NCBI RefSeq assembly: GCF_019443085.1
Contig: NZ_JAHZIL010000002.1
Coordinates: forward strand, 620,001-684,000
Reading direction: 5' to 3'
DNA length: 64,000 nucleotides
Origin: Marinobacter sp. F4218
Lineage (GTDB): Bacteria; Pseudomonadota; Gammaproteobacteria; Pseudomonadales; Oleiphilaceae
The position numbers and the translations under genes were made by a program. Positions 37,689 to 47,414 of the stretch are shown piece by piece (position 1 is the first letter of the stretch; every line of letters starts with the position of its first letter). The notes under the pieces were generated by a model. It saw nothing but the letters and a program-made list of their open reading frames with translations. It did not search any database and had not been told where the DNA came from.

Positions 37689-38027
37689 AAAGCCGTTTCT
37701 GCCTCCTGCCCTTGTGGTGACGGGCATTGTTTTGTAACAAGCTGGCAGAAATCGTAACACTTGGTAACCCGCAAGAACGGTATCCAGATCACCAAATGCA
37801 AATCCTCGGAAAGGAATTTCAAGCAGTGTCGATTTATTTGACAGGGTAAGAAAGAAAAATGTGACAGTGCTCGTGAAATCTATCGACTTCACGCTCAGGA
37901 CGCTGTTTTATATAGACTTTTGTTTAATGGCCCCGGAATTGCTTTGGGAAATTTCGCGGGGAACCCATCCGGGCACCCCGCTAAATATGCCGAGCTTGGC
38001 CGATGCTCTCAACCGCATCGGCTTTTT
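37689..38027. other. Intergenic region without a protein gene
   Basis: This 339-base gap holds the promoter region of the minus-strand ExbB/TPR operon, where no clear -35/-10 was found, and a compact plus-strand module from about 37888 to 38029: a promoter-like pair, two GC-rich hairpins and an intrinsic terminator. The reading frames across it have no ribosome binding site or protein-like composition. The candidate small RNA is listed separately. Confidence 0.6.
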
Positions 38028-38029
38028 TT
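37923..38029 (+). ncRNA. Candidate small RNA
   Basis: TTCACG (37888-37893) and TATAGA (37911-37916) are spaced by 17 bases like a sigma-70 promoter and would start a transcript near 37923. The transcript would contain a hairpin with stem GCGGGG/CCCCGC (37956-37981) and an inner CCC/GGG, and would end at the terminator of 37999-38029, giving about 107 bases. Neighbouring genes on both sides are on the minus strand, so no plus-strand gene explains the terminator. Three GGA trinucleotides occur, but no GacA-type upstream box was seen. No known RNA family was recognised. Confidence 0.5.
37999..38029 (+). terminator. Intrinsic terminator on the plus strand
   Basis: GCCGATG (37999-38005) pairs with CATCGGC (38016-38022), followed by seven T residues. 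On the minus strand no T-run follows the stem, so it works for plus-strand transcription only. It does not close any annotated gene. Its T-run reaches the end of the minus-strand VWA gene. Confidence 0.85.
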
Positions 38030-39206
38030 ATTTGCTCAGGTACTTCATCGCCGATTCAAGGCCATCGATCGTCAATGGATACATGTGGTCATTGACCAGT
38101 TGACGGGTCATACCCAGGGAACCCCCACCGCCCCAATAGCTTTCAGGCAGAGGGTTGAGCCAGACCACTTTTCGGAAATGATCGGAAATCCGCTGGAACC
38201 AGGTTGAACCGGCCTCCTCGTTCCAGTGCTCTATCGAGCCCCCGGGGTGAGAGATTTCATAGGGTGCCATGGTGGCGTCCCCGACAAAAATAACCTTGTA
38301 ATCCGGGGAGTATTTATGAAGGATGTCCCACGTGCTTGTGGTTTCGTTCATCCGCCGAATGTTGTTGGTCCAGACACTTTCGTAGACGAAATTATGGAAG
38401 TAAAAATACTCCATATGCTTGAACTCGAGTCTCGCCGCCGAGAACAGTTCCTCGCACACCCGGATATGGGGATCCATTGACCCGCCGACATCAAAGAAGA
38501 TCAGCACCTTCACTGCATTATGGCGCTCCGGCACCATTTTGAGGTCCAGGTAACCGGCGTTGCGGGCAGTCGAACGGATGGTGTCATCCATGTCGAGTTG
38601 GTCGGCAGCACCCTGGCGGGCGAACTTTCGAAGGCGACGAAGGGCTACCTTGATGTTTCGGATCCCCAGGGTAATGCTGTCATCAAGGTCCTTGAACGCC
38701 CGCTTCTCCCAGACTTTAACCGCTCGACCGTGCCGACCGTTTTTCTGGCCAATACGAAAGCCTTCCGGGTTGTAGCCATCCGCACCAAAAGGCGAGGTAC
38801 CACCTGTCCCGACCCACTTATTGCCGCCGGCGTGGCGCTCATTCTGCTCTTCCATGCGTTTCTTGAAGGTCTCGATGAGCTCCTCCAGTCCGCCCAGAGA
38901 ATCGATCTTTGCCTTGTCTTCCTCAGACAGGTGCTTTTCGAATTCAGCCCGCAGCCAGTCGTCTGGAATCAGCATCTCCATCAGGTCTTCAAGGTTCTCG
39001 ATACCCTCAAAGTAAGCCTTGAACGCCCGGTCAAACTTGTCGAAATGGCGCTCGTCCTTAACCAGACACAGGCGTGCCAGATAATAGAAGTCTTCCATAT
39101 CGGCAAACGCCAAGCGGTTCTGGAGGGCCTCCAGAAGGTCCAGGAATTCGCGCAGACTGGCGGGCACTTTTGCCCGCCGCACTTCGAGAAAAAAATCAAT
39201 CAACAT
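38028..39206 (-). CDS. VWA domain protein, CoxE-like
   Basis: A 392-residue soluble protein of the CoxE/YehP-like group, which carries a C-terminal von Willebrand factor A domain with a degenerate metal site (FFDVGGSMDPH). These proteins act with MoxR AAA+ ATPases as chaperone pairs that remodel or load cofactors into client proteins. The MoxR gene lies 22 bases upstream, so they form one operon. The client is not evident from the neighbourhood. ATG 39206 gives MLIDFFLEVRRAKVP, the family start; an earlier start would overlap the MoxR gene. Confidence 0.85.
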   Translation of the reverse strand: MLIDFFLEVRRAKVPASLREFLDLLEALQNRLAFADMEDFYYLARLCLVKDERHFDKFDRAFKAYFEGIENLEDLMEMLIPDDWLRAEFEKHLSEEDKAKIDSLGGLEELIETFKKRMEEQNERHAGGNKWVGTGGTSPFGADGYNPEGFRIGQKNGRHGRAVKVWEKRAFKDLDDSITLGIRNIKVALRRLRKFARQGAADQLDMDDTIRSTARNAGYLDLKMVPERHNAVKVLIFFDVGGSMDPHIRVCEELFSAARLEFKHMEYFYFHNFVYESVWTNNIRRMNETTSTWDILHKYSPDYKVIFVGDATMAPYEISHPGGSIEHWNEEAGSTWFQRISDHFRKVVWLNPLPESYWGGGGSLGMTRQLVNDHMYPLTIDGLESAMKYLSK

Positions 39207-39228
39207 AAAACGAGACTCTTGCTGAGTA

Positions 39229-40071
39229 TCAGCTGCGACGACGGGCCATGAATGCCAGTTTTTGCAGCAGGTGAACATCCTGCTCGTTTTTCACCAGTGC
39301 TCCGTACAGGGGCGGCAGCGCAGAACCGGCATCTTTCTCCTGTAGCATTTTCGCAGACAATTCATCCGCCATCAGCAGCTTCAGCCAGTCAATCAGTTCG
39401 GACGTGGACGGTTTTTTCTTCAATCCCGGAACCTTGCGAACGTCGAAAAATACTTCCAGCGCGTCACGGACTATTTCCTGCTGCAGACCCGGAAAGTGAA
39501 CATCAACAATGTCCTTCATTGTGTCGTGGTCCGGGAAACTGATGTAGTGGAAGAAACAGCGGCGAAGGAAAGCATCAGGCAGTTCCTTTTCGTTGTTGCT
39601 AGTAATGACTACGATCGGGCGCTTGCGGGCCTTCACGGACTGCTGGGTTTCATAGACGAAGAACTCCATACGATCCAGTTCCAGAAGCAGGTCGTTGGGG
39701 AATTCGATGTCGGCCTTATCTATTTCATCAATCAACAGCACGACCTGATCGTCGGCTTCAAAGGCCTCCCACAACTTGCCCTTCACGATGTAGTTGCTGA
39801 TGTCCTTGACCTTTTCATCGCCAAGCTGGGAATCACGAAGGCGGGAGACGGCATCGTACTCGTACAGGCCCTGCTGCGCCTTGGTGGTTGACTTGATGTG
39901 CCAGGGAATCAGACGCATACCCAGTGCGGCGGCCATTTCCTCCGCCAGCAATGTCTTGCCGGTTCCGGGCTCGCCTTTGATCAGCAGTGGGCGCTGAAGC
40001 GATATCGCCGCGTTGACGGCCATTTGCAGGTCATCGGTGGCTACGTACTTATCGGTACCGGTAAACTTCAT
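39229..40071 (-). CDS. MoxR-family AAA+ ATPase
   Basis: A 280-residue AAA+ ATPase with Walker A GEPGTGKT at 33-40, Walker B VVLLIDEIDKAD around 110-121 and the sensor segment VVITSNNEKELPDAFLRRC. MoxR proteins work with VWA proteins in maturation of enzyme or membrane complexes; the adjacent CoxE-like gene is the obvious partner. The TIGR03503-type VWA membrane protein upstream ends 19 bases before this start and may belong to the same transcript. Sequence and neighbourhood separate it from the MoxR usually paired with DUF58/TgpA, which is missing at 699-3805. Confidence 0.9.
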   Translation of the reverse strand: MKFTGTDKYVATDDLQMAVNAAISLQRPLLIKGEPGTGKTLLAEEMAAALGMRLIPWHIKSTTKAQQGLYEYDAVSRLRDSQLGDEKVKDISNYIVKGKLWEAFEADDQVVLLIDEIDKADIEFPNDLLLELDRMEFFVYETQQSVKARKRPIVVITSNNEKELPDAFLRRCFFHYISFPDHDTMKDIVDVHFPGLQQEIVRDALEVFFDVRKVPGLKKKPSTSELIDWLKLLMADELSAKMLQEKDAGSALPPLYGALVKNEQDVHLLQKLAFMARRRS

Positions 40072-40089
40072 GTCTAAATGTCCTGTTGG

Positions 40090-41907
40090 TTACTTTTTCT
40101 GATCTGAATCTTCAGCTTGCTGTTGGGGCTCGTCGTCCGCAGGCTCGGGATCATTCTCATCGTACTCGGGAAGATCATCAAATTCCGACAGATCGAAGTC
40201 ATCCAGCCCGAACTCCTCTTCATCAGCCTGCCCGTTTTCATCGACCTTATTGTCGAGCTCGGGAATGGCAATGGCATCCGTCGCCTGCTCCGAACGCTGC
40301 GACTGGCGCCTCCTCATGGCAAGCCAGATAACGGCCATCAGCCCCATACCTCCGACACCCGCCCCGATTGTCCAGACTGGAACCGGCAGTGCGCTCACCG
40401 CCTCGTCCTCTGGCCCGGCAGGTGGCGTGGCGACAGCCACGGGCTCCTCAGGTTCCGGGGCGGCGGGCTTCTCCACCTCACTGACATCAATCGGATTCTT
40501 GATTGCCGGCCCGGTTGTTTTCTCAGTCTGCGATCCGAACCCTTCGGCCTGTTTTAGAGGGACCGAGGACGTCCCCGACGTCGACGCGCCAGCCTCGGGC
40601 GGTTCTGGGGACACAACATCCGCTTGATTGTCTGAAGTTGGTTGGCTGGAACCAAAGCCAGTGCGAACGCTAAACTTCCGGCCGAATGTCTGACCGTCAG
40701 CGATGACCTCTATCTGATAGAGTCCCTCGGCCGGCAGCCTGCCAATGGTGTCTTCATACACGCCATTCTCAGGCGGTTCGTCGCCGGAAAGCACCTTGGT
40801 ACCGCTCCGGCCGTCCTCCGAGGTTATTCTGAGTCGGACATCAAGAACCTGCAAGAAGTCCCGGTTCGTAATTCTCTCGCCATTCTCGAAGAACGCAATT
40901 TCCAGGTTGATGGGTTCCTCGTTGGAGAAAGTTGGTGGCACCGGACTTACCGCCATGCGAAGATCACTGACAACGGTAACCCTGCTACCGTCGCCCAGTT
41001 CGCCATTAATACGCCAATCACCCGCCATCGGTTCGCTGACGGTCATGAGATCGTACCCGGCTTCCCGTGCCCACCGAATATTTTCAGGCCGGCGGTCAAG
41101 ATTAATGATCTTGCCGTCCGGTCGAACCATCTCGAGCTCCCGTGTCTCGCGGGTTTCCCGTTCGCCCCAGAACACGAGTGCCGTGTACTCGGAAACCCCT
41201 TCGTCAACCGAAAATGCATTCCCGACGATAGGTATCTGCTCTTGGGGTATGGCCGTGTTCAAGGCCTCCAGGAAAGCTCGGTTCAGTGCTTCTGCGGTAT
41301 CGGCAACCTGATAACGTCCGCCGGACTCACGGGCGAGCTTTTGCAGGAATTCGGCGTCCGCTTCCTCCGAAAGGGCAATCGGGTGGAAGGTCGCGCCCTG
41401 TTCTGCAAGCCCGGAAACAATGGTTTCCAGTATCCGGGTTTCTTCCTGTTGGTTAATGTCTGCGTTGTCCGAAACATCGACCTTGCCATCGGTCAGCAGA
41501 ATGAAATGGGTATTCTCAAGAACACCGCCGGTATAAAAGCCATCACTTGCGACTTCAATGGCTTTGCCAAGGTTGGTTCTTAGCGCCACCGAGTTGATTT
41601 GACGAGACCGTTCTATCGCCTGTTCGCGCCAATCATCACCGACAACCCGGTGCGGAACCAGCATGTTCACGTATTGGCCAAAGGTCCAGAGCCCTGCCGT
41701 TGTCCCTTCCGGAACCATCCAAGCCAATAACCTGACGGCGGGCTGCCGCAGATTTTCCGGATCGTTGTCTTTCATCGACCCGGAAATATCAACGATGATT
41801 CGGATATCGGATCGATCCGGAAGACCGGGCGCTGTCATCTCCTGAGCGTGAACGGTGGCCGGAAACAGAGTGACGATAACAATAAGCAGCGTCAGGAGTT
41901 TTGGCAT
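40090..41907 (-). CDS. TIGR03503-type VWA membrane protein
   Basis: A 605-residue protein with a signal peptide ending VHA|Q, a von Willebrand factor A domain beginning at IIVDISGSMKDND (metal-site Asp40, Ser42 and Ser44), beta-sandwich modules, a Pro/Glu-rich spacer, one membrane helix near 505-530 and a very acidic cytoplasmic tail. This architecture matches the proteobacterial TIGR03503 family, whose function is unknown. The large VWA domain would face the periplasm. It precedes MoxR and the CoxE-like gene on the same strand, so it could be a client or membrane receptor of that chaperone pair. Confidence 0.8.
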   Translation of the reverse strand: MPKLLTLLIVIVTLFPATVHAQEMTAPGLPDRSDIRIIVDISGSMKDNDPENLRQPAVRLLAWMVPEGTTAGLWTFGQYVNMLVPHRVVGDDWREQAIERSRQINSVALRTNLGKAIEVASDGFYTGGVLENTHFILLTDGKVDVSDNADINQQEETRILETIVSGLAEQGATFHPIALSEEADAEFLQKLARESGGRYQVADTAEALNRAFLEALNTAIPQEQIPIVGNAFSVDEGVSEYTALVFWGERETRETRELEMVRPDGKIINLDRRPENIRWAREAGYDLMTVSEPMAGDWRINGELGDGSRVTVVSDLRMAVSPVPPTFSNEEPINLEIAFFENGERITNRDFLQVLDVRLRITSEDGRSGTKVLSGDEPPENGVYEDTIGRLPAEGLYQIEVIADGQTFGRKFSVRTGFGSSQPTSDNQADVVSPEPPEAGASTSGTSSVPLKQAEGFGSQTEKTTGPAIKNPIDVSEVEKPAAPEPEEPVAVATPPAGPEDEAVSALPVPVWTIGAGVGGMGLMAVIWLAMRRRQSQRSEQATDAIAIPELDNKVDENGQADEEEFGLDDFDLSEFDDLPEYDENDPEPADDEPQQQAEDSDQKK

Positions 41908-41953
41908 CGTTACTCTCGAGAATAGGTCCGTCCAGTGCTACCGACTCGCCACG

Positions 41954-42298
41954 TTAACGCCGAACCAAACGGTAGCGCACGAGATCGAGCACCCAGACCA
42001 GTAGCATCACCAGTGCCGCGATACCGAGGTTGAAAAGGGCTCTTCCCGCCGCTTCCGCCTCGCCAAGGACCAGCTCGTAGCCACCGTACAACCAGGCAGG
42101 AATCCACCAATCGGCGAATTCCGGCGACTCCACGGGCGTCAGCAACAACGCCACCAGTGCAGCGAGGAGAAGAGTCCTCAACCCGTAGAAGGGCAAAAAG
42201 CGGAACAGGTGCTTCATCATGTAAAAAAACACAACAAAGGCAAAGGCGTAAGCGGCCCAGAAAATTCCATAGGCCAATTGTGCGTCGGTATCGATCAT
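41954..42298 (-). CDS. Small membrane protein, function unknown
   Basis: A 114-residue protein with about three hydrophobic segments (near 8-27, 38-55 and 85-105) separated by short loops, one with paired tryptophans (FADWWIPAWLYGGYEL). I do not recognise it. The ATG at 42298 overlaps the ycgN stop as TGATG, so it is translationally coupled to ycgN. It precedes the TIGR03503 gene by 46 bases and could belong to either group. Confidence 0.65.
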   Translation of the reverse strand: MIDTDAQLAYGIFWAAYAFAFVVFFYMMKHLFRFLPFYGLRTLLLAALVALLLTPVESPEFADWWIPAWLYGGYELVLGEAEAAGRALFNLGIAALVMLLVWVLDLVRYRLVRR

Positions 42299-42744
42299 CA
42301 AATAATCCAGTGAATAATGTGTTCTTCCCAGTCCTTCTCGGGGACCTGATCTTCAGAGACCACCTTGTCGCGAATGGAGACGCCGGCCTCGTGGACCGAA
42401 GCGGGATCGCCACTGCGCAATGGGTGCCAGTCCGCCAGCGGCCTGCCTTCGGCCAGCGTGCGGTATGCACATGTGTATGGGAGCCAATGGTAGTCGTTGA
42501 CAGTATCCGCTGTCAGCACCGTGCACCCGGGGACCTTCTTCAGTCGCTCGGAATAGACGGTGCACCGGCAGGTCGCTTCATCCATGTAACGGCACACCAG
42601 ATCGGTGTGATAGACGTCGCCGGTGTCCTCATCCTCGAGTTTGTTCAAGCAGCATTTGCCGCAACCATCACACAGGGATTCCCATTCGGCCGAACTCATC
42701 TCGTGGAGGCGTTTTCGCTGCCAGAAGGGAATCTGGGCAATCAT
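42298..42744 (-). CDS. ycgN: YcgN/YkgJ-family cysteine cluster protein
   Basis: A 148-residue protein of the UPF0260/YcgN family. Conserved cysteines appear in LCDGCGKCCLNKL, VCRYMDEATCRCTVY and VPGCTVL, suggesting metal or iron-sulfur binding. The cellular role is not known. It overlaps ycgL by ATGA, and the rnd-ycgL-ycgN order is conserved in Pseudomonas and relatives, which supports the assignment. Length is normal for the family. Confidence 0.88.
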   Translation of the reverse strand: MIAQIPFWQRKRLHEMSSAEWESLCDGCGKCCLNKLEDEDTGDVYHTDLVCRYMDEATCRCTVYSERLKKVPGCTVLTADTVNDYHWLPYTCAYRTLAEGRPLADWHPLRSGDPASVHEAGVSIRDKVVSEDQVPEKDWEEHIIHWII

Positions 42745-43034
42745 TTGTCACGGTGCTCCGGTTTCTTGCGGAAATCGACCACGTAGCTGTCGTGCTCCTC
42801 GGGCATCTGCAGGTAGAAATCCTTCTCCGCCAGCGCCTCCAAAACCTGCTTGCCGGTGGTACGCGCCAGTTTCCGATCCGGTGTCATGATCAGATCCATG
42901 GAGTGTACGGGCTGGCCGAAAATCCCCCGCAGACTCTCCGGCAGATCCTCCCAGACCTGTCCGCGACGGACGTAGATATAGGTATCGCTTTTCTTGCTGC
43001 TGCGAAATACAGAAACAAATTCCCGCTCTTTCAT
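42741..43034 (-). CDS. ycgL: YcgL domain protein
   Basis: A 97-residue protein with the YcgL pattern VFRSSKKSDTYIYVRRGQ...LPESLRGIFG. The structure of E. coli YcgL is known but its function is not. The ATG at 43034 overlaps the rnd stop as ATGA; a longer frame from 43091 would run back into rnd and is unlikely. It lies between rnd and ycgN and is co-translated with both. Confidence 0.88.
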   Translation of the reverse strand: MKEREFVSVFRSSKKSDTYIYVRRGQVWEDLPESLRGIFGQPVHSMDLIMTPDRKLARTTGKQVLEALAEKDFYLQMPEEHDSYVVDFRKKPEHRDK

Positions 43035-44179
43035 GATGCCAGTAATTCCTCGATATCTGCCCTTGCCGGCGCCAGAATCCGCTCGCGCCAACCCTGGAAA
43101 AAAGGCTGATCCACTAAACTGCGCTCCTGGACAACCTTCTCCAAACGTTTTCTCGGTGCCAGTAATTCCACCGGTATATCAGCCTCTTCCGCTGATCTTA
43201 CGAACAGGCGCTTTAACAATTTGAAGTACGCCTGCTGATCACGTGTCAGCGGTGGCGCTATGCGCTGAAGCCCGGAATTATCCGCCGTCCGGCCTTTATC
43301 AACAAGCTGCAGAAGGACATCGCCATAACGCCTCACAGCGCCCGTGGGTATCCCCTGAATGTTTGAAAGAGCCCCCGTCGACTCGGGCATTTTCTCCGCG
43401 ATGGCGATCAGCAGGGGATCCGCTAACACCCGATTCCGGGGCCGGTCACGGCGCTGGCACTCCTGCTCACGCCACTGAGCGAGCTCCCGCAAAATACCCT
43501 GCTGCTGGGTTGTCAGCGTCCAACCTCCGCGAAGCTTGAGATAATGTTTGCCGGGATCGTCCTGCCGTCCCAACTCCTCGGCAAAGCGCTCCGACTCCTC
43601 GATAAAGGCCGATTCCAGCTCCCGTTCACGCAGAAGTGACTGAAGCCACCGATACATTGGTTCAAGAAACCGAATATCCTCTACGGCATATCTCTGCTGG
43701 GCTTCGGACAGTGGTCTTGCCAGCCAGTCAGACCGGGTGGCCGATTTGTCCAGGGTTTCGCCGAACAGACTTTCAACCAAACGGGCGTATCCAAGCGAAA
43801 AGCCGGCCCCAGCCAAAGCCGCGCCTATTTGAAGGTCAAGCACGCCCTTGGGCTGAATACCCAGCCACTGGCGGAACAGCTCCAGGTCTTCACTCATGGC
43901 GTAGAGCAGTTTCGGGGTTTTGGGGTCCGCAAGCACCTCCCGGAATCGGGACGATGCCTCGGCAACCTCAGGGTCAACCAGCCGGAACTCACCCCTGAAG
44001 CCAAGCTGCACCAGGCCGGGTATCGGATAAAAGGTACTTACACGTTCAAACTCGGTGTCCAGCGCCAACGGCTCTCCCCTGACGTTTTCCAGCCACTGGT
44101 CCAGAGTGGCCGGATCCCGGAGCCAATGAACAGTGTCTGGTGCCGGGGGAACGTCAACGGCCGGAATCGAATGTGTCAT
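43031..44179 (-). CDS. rnd: Ribonuclease D
   Basis: A 3'-5' exoribonuclease that trims tRNA precursors. The DEDDy exonuclease domain shows ALDTEFERVSTFYPIPGLVQLG near residue 36, with the first Asp and Glu, and AVEDIRFLEPMY with the tyrosine-containing third motif region. An HRDC domain occupies about residues 205-290 (REQECQRRDRPRNRVLADPLL). At 382 residues the length is typical. It starts the rnd-ycgL-ycgN overlap chain. Confidence 0.92.
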   Translation of the reverse strand: MTHSIPAVDVPPAPDTVHWLRDPATLDQWLENVRGEPLALDTEFERVSTFYPIPGLVQLGFRGEFRLVDPEVAEASSRFREVLADPKTPKLLYAMSEDLELFRQWLGIQPKGVLDLQIGAALAGAGFSLGYARLVESLFGETLDKSATRSDWLARPLSEAQQRYAVEDIRFLEPMYRWLQSLLRERELESAFIEESERFAEELGRQDDPGKHYLKLRGGWTLTTQQQGILRELAQWREQECQRRDRPRNRVLADPLLIAIAEKMPESTGALSNIQGIPTGAVRRYGDVLLQLVDKGRTADNSGLQRIAPPLTRDQQAYFKLLKRLFVRSAEEADIPVELLAPRKRLEKVVQERSLVDQPFFQGWRERILAPARADIEELLAS

Positions 44180-44198
44180 AGAAAAGCCTGGTGTTATT

Positions 44199-44801
44199 TT
44201 ATTCGGAGAGTGGTTTGCGACCGCGGAAGGCGTGAGTCAGGGTGAAGCCATCAACGTACCCCAACTCGCCACCCACGGGAATGCCATGGGCCAGGCGAGT
44301 AATCAGGATATCGCGACCATCGAGCCGGTCGGCAATGTAATGAGCGGTCGCCTCTCCCTCTACCGTGGGGTTGGTCGCCAGAATCAGTTCCGTTATTCCC
44401 TCGGAAATGACGCGAGCAAGCAAACGTTCGATACCGATTTCTTCGGGGCCAACCCCATCAATGGGAGAGAGATGCCCCATCAGGACGAAATAGCCACCGC
44501 GGTAGTCTCCCGCCTGCTCGATGGCCAGCAGGTCCGAGGGACTTTCCACCACGCACAGCGTAGCGTTACGCCGGGCGTCGTTATCGCAGATTCCGCAAAT
44601 TTCGGTATCCGCGAAGTTCTGGCAACTGTCGCAGCGCCTTACACCTGTCATGGCACTGCTCAAGGCTTCCGAGAGCCGGCTGCCACCGCTGCGCCCCCGT
44701 TCCAGCAGGTGAAACGCCATGCGCTGGGCGGTCTTCTGCCCCACTCCGGGCAAACAACGAAGCGATTCCACCAGTTCATCTACGAGCGGGCTGAAGGCCA
44801 T
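44199..44801 (-). CDS. recR: Recombination protein RecR
   Basis: RecR works with RecF and RecO in loading RecA at gaps. The 200-residue protein has the helix-hairpin-helix [18 protein letters not shown], the zinc finger [16 protein letters not shown], and the Toprim segment [21 protein letters not shown]. It lies 40 bases downstream of ybaB in the conserved dnaX-ybaB-recR order. Confidence 0.95.
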   Translation of the reverse strand: MAFSPLVDELVESLRCLPGVGQKTAQRMAFHLLERGRSGGSRLSEALSSAMTGVRRCDSCQNFADTEICGICDNDARRNATLCVVESPSDLLAIEQAGDYRGGYFVLMGHLSPIDGVGPEEIGIERLLARVISEGITELILATNPTVEGEATAHYIADRLDGRDILITRLAHGIPVGGELGYVDGFTLTHAFRGRKPLSE

Positions 44802-44841
44802 TAAACGTCCTCAAACTTCCTGATCACGAATCTTGCGGCAT

Positions 44842-45165
44842 TCAGAACGGCATCTTGAAGCCGGGCGGCATTCCCATGCCTGACATCATCCCGGACATCT
44901 TGTCTTTCTGATTTGCCTCCACCCGGCGGACAGCATCATTCACCGCTGCCGCCAGCAGGTCCTCAAGAATCTCTTTTTCTTCAGTGAGGAGCGAGGGGTC
45001 GATCTCCACCTTGCGAACATCGTGACGACCGTTCATGGTGACTTTCACCAGCCCGGCTCCGGCTTCACCAGTGACTTCCGCCTTGGCGATTTCTTCCTGC
45101 GCCTTCTGCATTTCTTCCTGCATCTGCTGGGCCTTTTTCATCAGGTCGCCCATATTGTTCATCAT
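44842..45165 (-). CDS. ybaB: YbaB/EbfC-family nucleoid-associated protein
   Basis: A 107-residue DNA-binding protein with the N-terminal Met/Gln-rich helix [21 protein letters not shown], the central [21 protein letters not shown] strand region and a Met/Gly-rich tail. It forms dimers that coat DNA and may help recombination with RecR. It starts four bases after the dnaX stop, so it is co-translated. An ATG at the second codon is an equally good start. Confidence 0.93.
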   Translation of the reverse strand: MMNNMGDLMKKAQQMQEEMQKAQEEIAKAEVTGEAGAGLVKVTMNGRHDVRKVEIDPSLLTEEKEILEDLLAAAVNDAVRRVEANQKDKMSGMMSGMGMPPGFKMPF

Positions 45166-45169
45166 GCTG

Positions 45170-47119
45170 TCATCTCCTGTTTGTCTCGACCGGCCGAATA
45201 CTATCTTCGACTACACGCGCCCCGAAACGTTCAACGATCGATTGCACGGCCGGATCCTTACGGATTGACTCTTCCGCTGCCTTTTGCCGGGCCTTTCGCT
45301 GACGTTCCTCATAGGCCGCCGGTGTCTGCGGGCCGGGTTCACCCGGTTCTACACGTAACTTAGTGGTAGCACCAAAGCGATTTCTCAAGCCGGCCAGAAT
45401 CTTTTCTTCATGTCGTGCGTTCAAAAGCCGCGCGTGGCCATCATCAATGGTCAGAACGACAGTATCCCCCTGCCACGACAACGCTCCATGGCTCGCCAGA
45501 TTTCCCGGCATCCCCACAATGCCCAATGACCTGAAATGCCGCTCCCAGACAAACTCGCCATCCAACTCGGGGACCGGTTCCTGCTCCGCCGGTATGTTGG
45601 GCTCGATTTCTTGGGGAGGCTGTGTTCCAACCATGCCCTGTTCATTGAATTCCGGGGCACTTGGAACAGGCTCGGATTCCGCCTCGGAGATTGGGGCATC
45701 CTGCGACGTTGCCATACCTCGTTGGGGCTGGGGCTCCTCCGGTTCGGATTCCGGCTCGGCAGACGCCTGAGCGTCAAGACTCGCGAGCCAGGAGTCGTCG
45801 TGCGATCCATCAACCTCGGGAACGGTCTGAGGTTGCGCGATTTCATCTGCGCTTTCCGGAACGACGTCAACGGCCTGATCAGGTTCGGCGCCGGCCCCGG
45901 GCTCGCCAGCCGGCAGGGTGACAGCGGAGGCCTCGGACACGGCCGAAGAAGCTGGCGCAGGGTCAGGTTCGTCAGAGGACGCTCGTCCCTCCGATTGCCC
46001 GCCGGAGCTTACCGCCGGCGGATCCCGTCTGTCGGCACCCGGGCGAAAAGCCAGCATGCGCAACAAGGTCATTTCGAAACCCATGCGAGCGTCCGGTGTG
46101 ATGGAGAGGTCTTTCCGCCCCATGAGCGCCGCCTGATAAAAAAGCTGGGCGTCTTCGGCGCTCAGCTTCCTGGCCAATGCCTGGACCTGGCCAGCGTCTC
46201 CGAGCGCGTTGTCTGCGCTGCCCGGCACCACCTGCTCCATGGTGACCCGATGGAACAATGACAGCAGATCAGCGAGGATAACGCTGTAATCCGGGGCAAA
46301 GTCGGAGATCCGGTTGATTTCGGACAGCAAACCCGGGCCATCCCTTTCAACCAGCGCATGCACCAGTCGCTCCACATCACGCTGATCAATCGTACCCAGC
46401 ATGTTGCTGACATCGCTTGCGGCAAGCTTCTGGTTCCCGAAGGCGATGGCCTGATCTGTCAGACTCAGGGCATCCCGCATGCTGCCATCAGCAGCGCGGG
46501 CAAGGAGCCACAAGGCTGGCTCTTCAAACGGTATCTGCTCTTCGGTAAGGACGTGCTGGAGATGGCCGGCAATGTGTTCAGGCGTCATGCGCTTCAGGTT
46601 AAATTGCAGGCAGCGAGACAACACCGTTACCGGAAGCTTCTGGGGATCGGTGGTGGCAAGCAGGAATTTAACGTGCTCGGGGGGCTCTTCCAGCGTTTTC
46701 AGAAAGGCGTTGAACGACTGGTTGGTCAACATGTGAACCTCGTCAATGAGGTACACCTTATAACGACCGCGCGTGGGCGAATACTGAACGTTGTCGGTAA
46801 GCTCCCGCATGTCGTCCACGCCGGTGCGGGACGCAGCATCGATTTCAATCAGATCGACGAACCGGCCTTCCTGGATTTCTGTGCAGCTCGAGCACTCGCC
46901 ACAGGGCTTCGGGGTGATTCCTGTCTCGCAGTTCAGGCACCGCGCCAGCAATCGGCCAATCGTGGTCTTACCGACACCCCGGGTCCCGGTAAACAGATAG
47001 GCGTGATGCAGACGCTGATTTTCCAGAGCATGAATCAATGCCTGGAGAACATGTTCCTGGCCCACCATATCTTCGAAGGTTCGGGGGCGCCATTTACGGG
47101 CAAGTACCTGGTAGCTCAT
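45170..47119 (-). CDS. dnaX: DNA polymerase III subunit gamma/tau
   Basis: The ATPase of the clamp loader and organiser of the replisome. The AAA+ region has Walker [11 protein letters not shown] near residue 45, a zinc-binding [19 protein letters not shown] and the sensor SRC in [10 protein letters not shown] long Pro/Glu/Ser-rich linker (about 370-530) and the polymerase-binding C-terminal domain complete a full-length tau of 649 residues. The E. coli slippery heptamer A AAA AAG was not found, so production of a short gamma form by that mechanism is not supported. The ffs gene is upstream on the same strand. Confidence 0.94.
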   Translation of the reverse strand: MSYQVLARKWRPRTFEDMVGQEHVLQALIHALENQRLHHAYLFTGTRGVGKTTIGRLLARCLNCETGITPKPCGECSSCTEIQEGRFVDLIEIDAASRTGVDDMRELTDNVQYSPTRGRYKVYLIDEVHMLTNQSFNAFLKTLEEPPEHVKFLLATTDPQKLPVTVLSRCLQFNLKRMTPEHIAGHLQHVLTEEQIPFEEPALWLLARAADGSMRDALSLTDQAIAFGNQKLAASDVSNMLGTIDQRDVERLVHALVERDGPGLLSEINRISDFAPDYSVILADLLSLFHRVTMEQVVPGSADNALGDAGQVQALARKLSAEDAQLFYQAALMGRKDLSITPDARMGFEMTLLRMLAFRPGADRRDPPAVSSGGQSEGRASSDEPDPAPASSAVSEASAVTLPAGEPGAGAEPDQAVDVVPESADEIAQPQTVPEVDGSHDDSWLASLDAQASAEPESEPEEPQPQRGMATSQDAPISEAESEPVPSAPEFNEQGMVGTQPPQEIEPNIPAEQEPVPELDGEFVWERHFRSLGIVGMPGNLASHGALSWQGDTVVLTIDDGHARLLNARHEEKILAGLRNRFGATTKLRVEPGEPGPQTPAAYEERQRKARQKAAEESIRKDPAVQSIVERFGARVVEDSIRPVETNRR

Positions 47120-47263
47120 GATCCGTCAACTGCAGTGAAAAACGGGCTTAACCTTAGCATGGACCCGACTTGAGAAGAAGCAAAGATCGACCAGGAAAAA
47201 GCGCAGAAAGAGCCTTCAGACCGGGGAAAATCAGGTAATTACAGACAAGGAGGGAAAAATCTG

Positions 47264-47375
47264 GGGGTGACCCCACCAGCGACACTCCGGCACACAATTC
47301 CACCGCTGCGGCTGCTCCCTTCCGGGCCTGACCGGGTTCACGGTTTCATGTTGCGGAGGCACCAATGGGGCCACC
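47264..47375 (-). ncRNA. ffs: Signal recognition particle RNA, 4.5S
   Basis: The minus strand contains the bacterial small SRP RNA. The apical core is GTCAGGCCCGGAAGGGAGCA, with the GGAA tetraloop and the asymmetric bulge AGCAGCC that bind Ffh. The arms GGTGGCCCCA (5') and TGGGGTCACC (3') close the long hairpin, giving ends near 47375 and 47266-47264. A T-rich stretch follows the 3' end. It acts with Ffh and FtsY in co-translational targeting of membrane proteins. Position beside dnaX is common in Pseudomonas-like genomes. Confidence 0.95.
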
Positions 47376-47414
47376 ATAACGGCGTTTCAGGACAATTCCC
47401 TGAAAGCGGCGCGC

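Noticed and set aside
45170..47119. Programmed frameshift site in dnaX
   Set aside because: No A AAA AAG heptamer was found on the coding strand. A T-rich TTTTTTA near 46137-46143 is not in the frame needed for slippage.
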